DNA of 6,011 nucleotides, taken from NCBI GenBank assembly GCA_002506645.1, contig DAXY01000069.1, positions 10,274-16,284 on the forward strand, in the 5' to 3' direction. The notes beneath the pieces were generated by a model, which made no database searches, was not told the DNA's origin, and saw only the letters and a program-made list of their open reading frames with translations. This document shows positions 5,682 through 6,011 of this stretch, piece by piece; within the stretch, counting starts at the first letter, position 1, and each line of letters opens with the position of its first letter. A program made the translations under genes and the position numbers. Source of the stretch: Vulcanisaeta distributa. GTDB lineage: Archaea > Thermoproteota > Thermoprotei > Thermoproteales > Thermocladiaceae.

Positions 5682-6011
5682 TTACCTAAGCCGTAGTGCA
5701 TTAAGCGTCACCGTTATACTACTCAACGCCATCGCCAAGCCCGCCCATTCGGGTCTTACGGTTAGCCCGGGCACGGCACCCGCGGCTATCGGTATTAACA
5801 CTACGTTGTACATGAATGCATACAGTATATTGAACCTAATGTTACTTAGTATCTTCCTTGATAATTTAATGAAGCTTAGTATTTTTACCAAGTCATTATC
5901 TAACAGCACAATATCACCGACGCTCTTGGCTATATCCGTACCAGCACCCATGGCTATTCCAATATCGGCAGCCTTCAACGCCACCGCATCATTAACCCCA
6001 TCACCAACCAT
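5682..6011 (-). CDS. copA: Heavy-metal P1B-type ATPase, Cu+ type, C-terminal fragment (partial)
   Basis: The last 109 residues of a metal-exporting P-type ATPase; the 5' part runs off the right edge, so the in-frame ATG at 6011 is an internal conserved Met (MVGDGVND), not the start. The fragment begins with the P-domain hinge motif GDGVND (3-8), followed by ADIGIAMGAGTDIAKSVGDIVLL. The final two membrane helices carry the Cu+-transporter (P1B-1) signatures: N-x6-YN-x4-P in TM7 (N61, Y68-N69, P74) and MxxSS in TM8 (MALSS, 94-98), ending in the usual LNALRLR. These residues normally form Cu+ sites with a CPC motif in TM6 that is outside the window. It probably pumps Cu+ (or Ag+) out across the cytoplasmic membrane. 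The stop TAA is 66 nt before the next gene's start, and that gene appears to have its own promoter. Confidence 0.93.
   Translation of the reverse strand: MVGDGVNDAVALKAADIGIAMGAGTDIAKSVGDIVLLDNDLVKILSFIKLSRKILSNIRFNILYAFMYNVVLIPIAAGAVPGLTVRPEWAGLAMALSSITVTLNALRLR

Noticed and set aside
1..6011. CRISPR array, insertion sequence, attachment site, tRNA or other structural RNA
   Set aside because: No regularly spaced repeats, no terminal inverted repeats with a transposase, and no cloverleaf or C/D-box signals were found by eye. Gene packing leaves little room outside 4614-4853.

Overview
This window looks like chromosomal DNA from a thermophilic crenarchaeon, most likely Thermoproteales of the Vulcanisaeta/Caldivirga type. 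That placement is inferred from archaeal-type proteins, a ferredoxin-dependent 2-oxoacid oxidoreductase with four separate subunits, heavy use of AGG and ATA codons, TATA-box promoters lying about 25-30 nt from start codons, and very tight gene packing. No mobile element, CRISPR array, tRNA or rRNA was seen.

Layout, left to right. The 3' end of a plus-strand gene (1-212) encodes a C-terminus that weakly resembles TrmB-family sugar-responsive regulators. It converges with seryl-tRNA synthetase (serS, minus strand, 217-1623), and the two stop codons are only 4 nt apart. Upstream of serS is a complete minus-strand operon for a pyruvate/2-oxoacid:ferredoxin oxidoreductase, transcribed gamma (4613-4059), delta (4057-3782), alpha (3781-2567), beta (2561-1656). 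An AT-rich 240-bp gap (4614-4853) follows, holding the operon promoter, a 16-bp perfect palindrome and repeated ACTTA/TAAGT half-sites. Beyond it is a two-gene minus-strand unit: an MTH1187-type thiamine-binding protein (5615-5319) followed by a YkgJ-type cysteine-cluster protein (5312-4854). The window ends with the C-terminal 109 residues of a Cu+-type P1B ATPase (minus, 5682-6011, cut by the window edge).

How the genes may work together. The oxidoreductase needs thiamine diphosphate, several [4Fe-4S] clusters and ferredoxin to make acyl-CoA from 2-oxoacids. A thiamine-binding protein, a metal-chelating cysteine-cluster protein and a copper exporter lie directly upstream on the same strand. 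A cofactor or metal-supply link is possible but is only an inference from position.

The clearest sequence-level result concerns translation starts. All three internal genes of the oxidoreductase operon carry the same GGGGTG Shine-Dalgarno element exactly 6 nt before an ATG, whereas the genes at the head of predicted transcripts (serS, gamma, thiamine-binding protein) have no such element and lie where a TATA box would give leaderless or almost leaderless mRNAs. This corrects several longer open frames. Apart from this the region is ordinary housekeeping DNA, and I do not see a convincing undescribed system.
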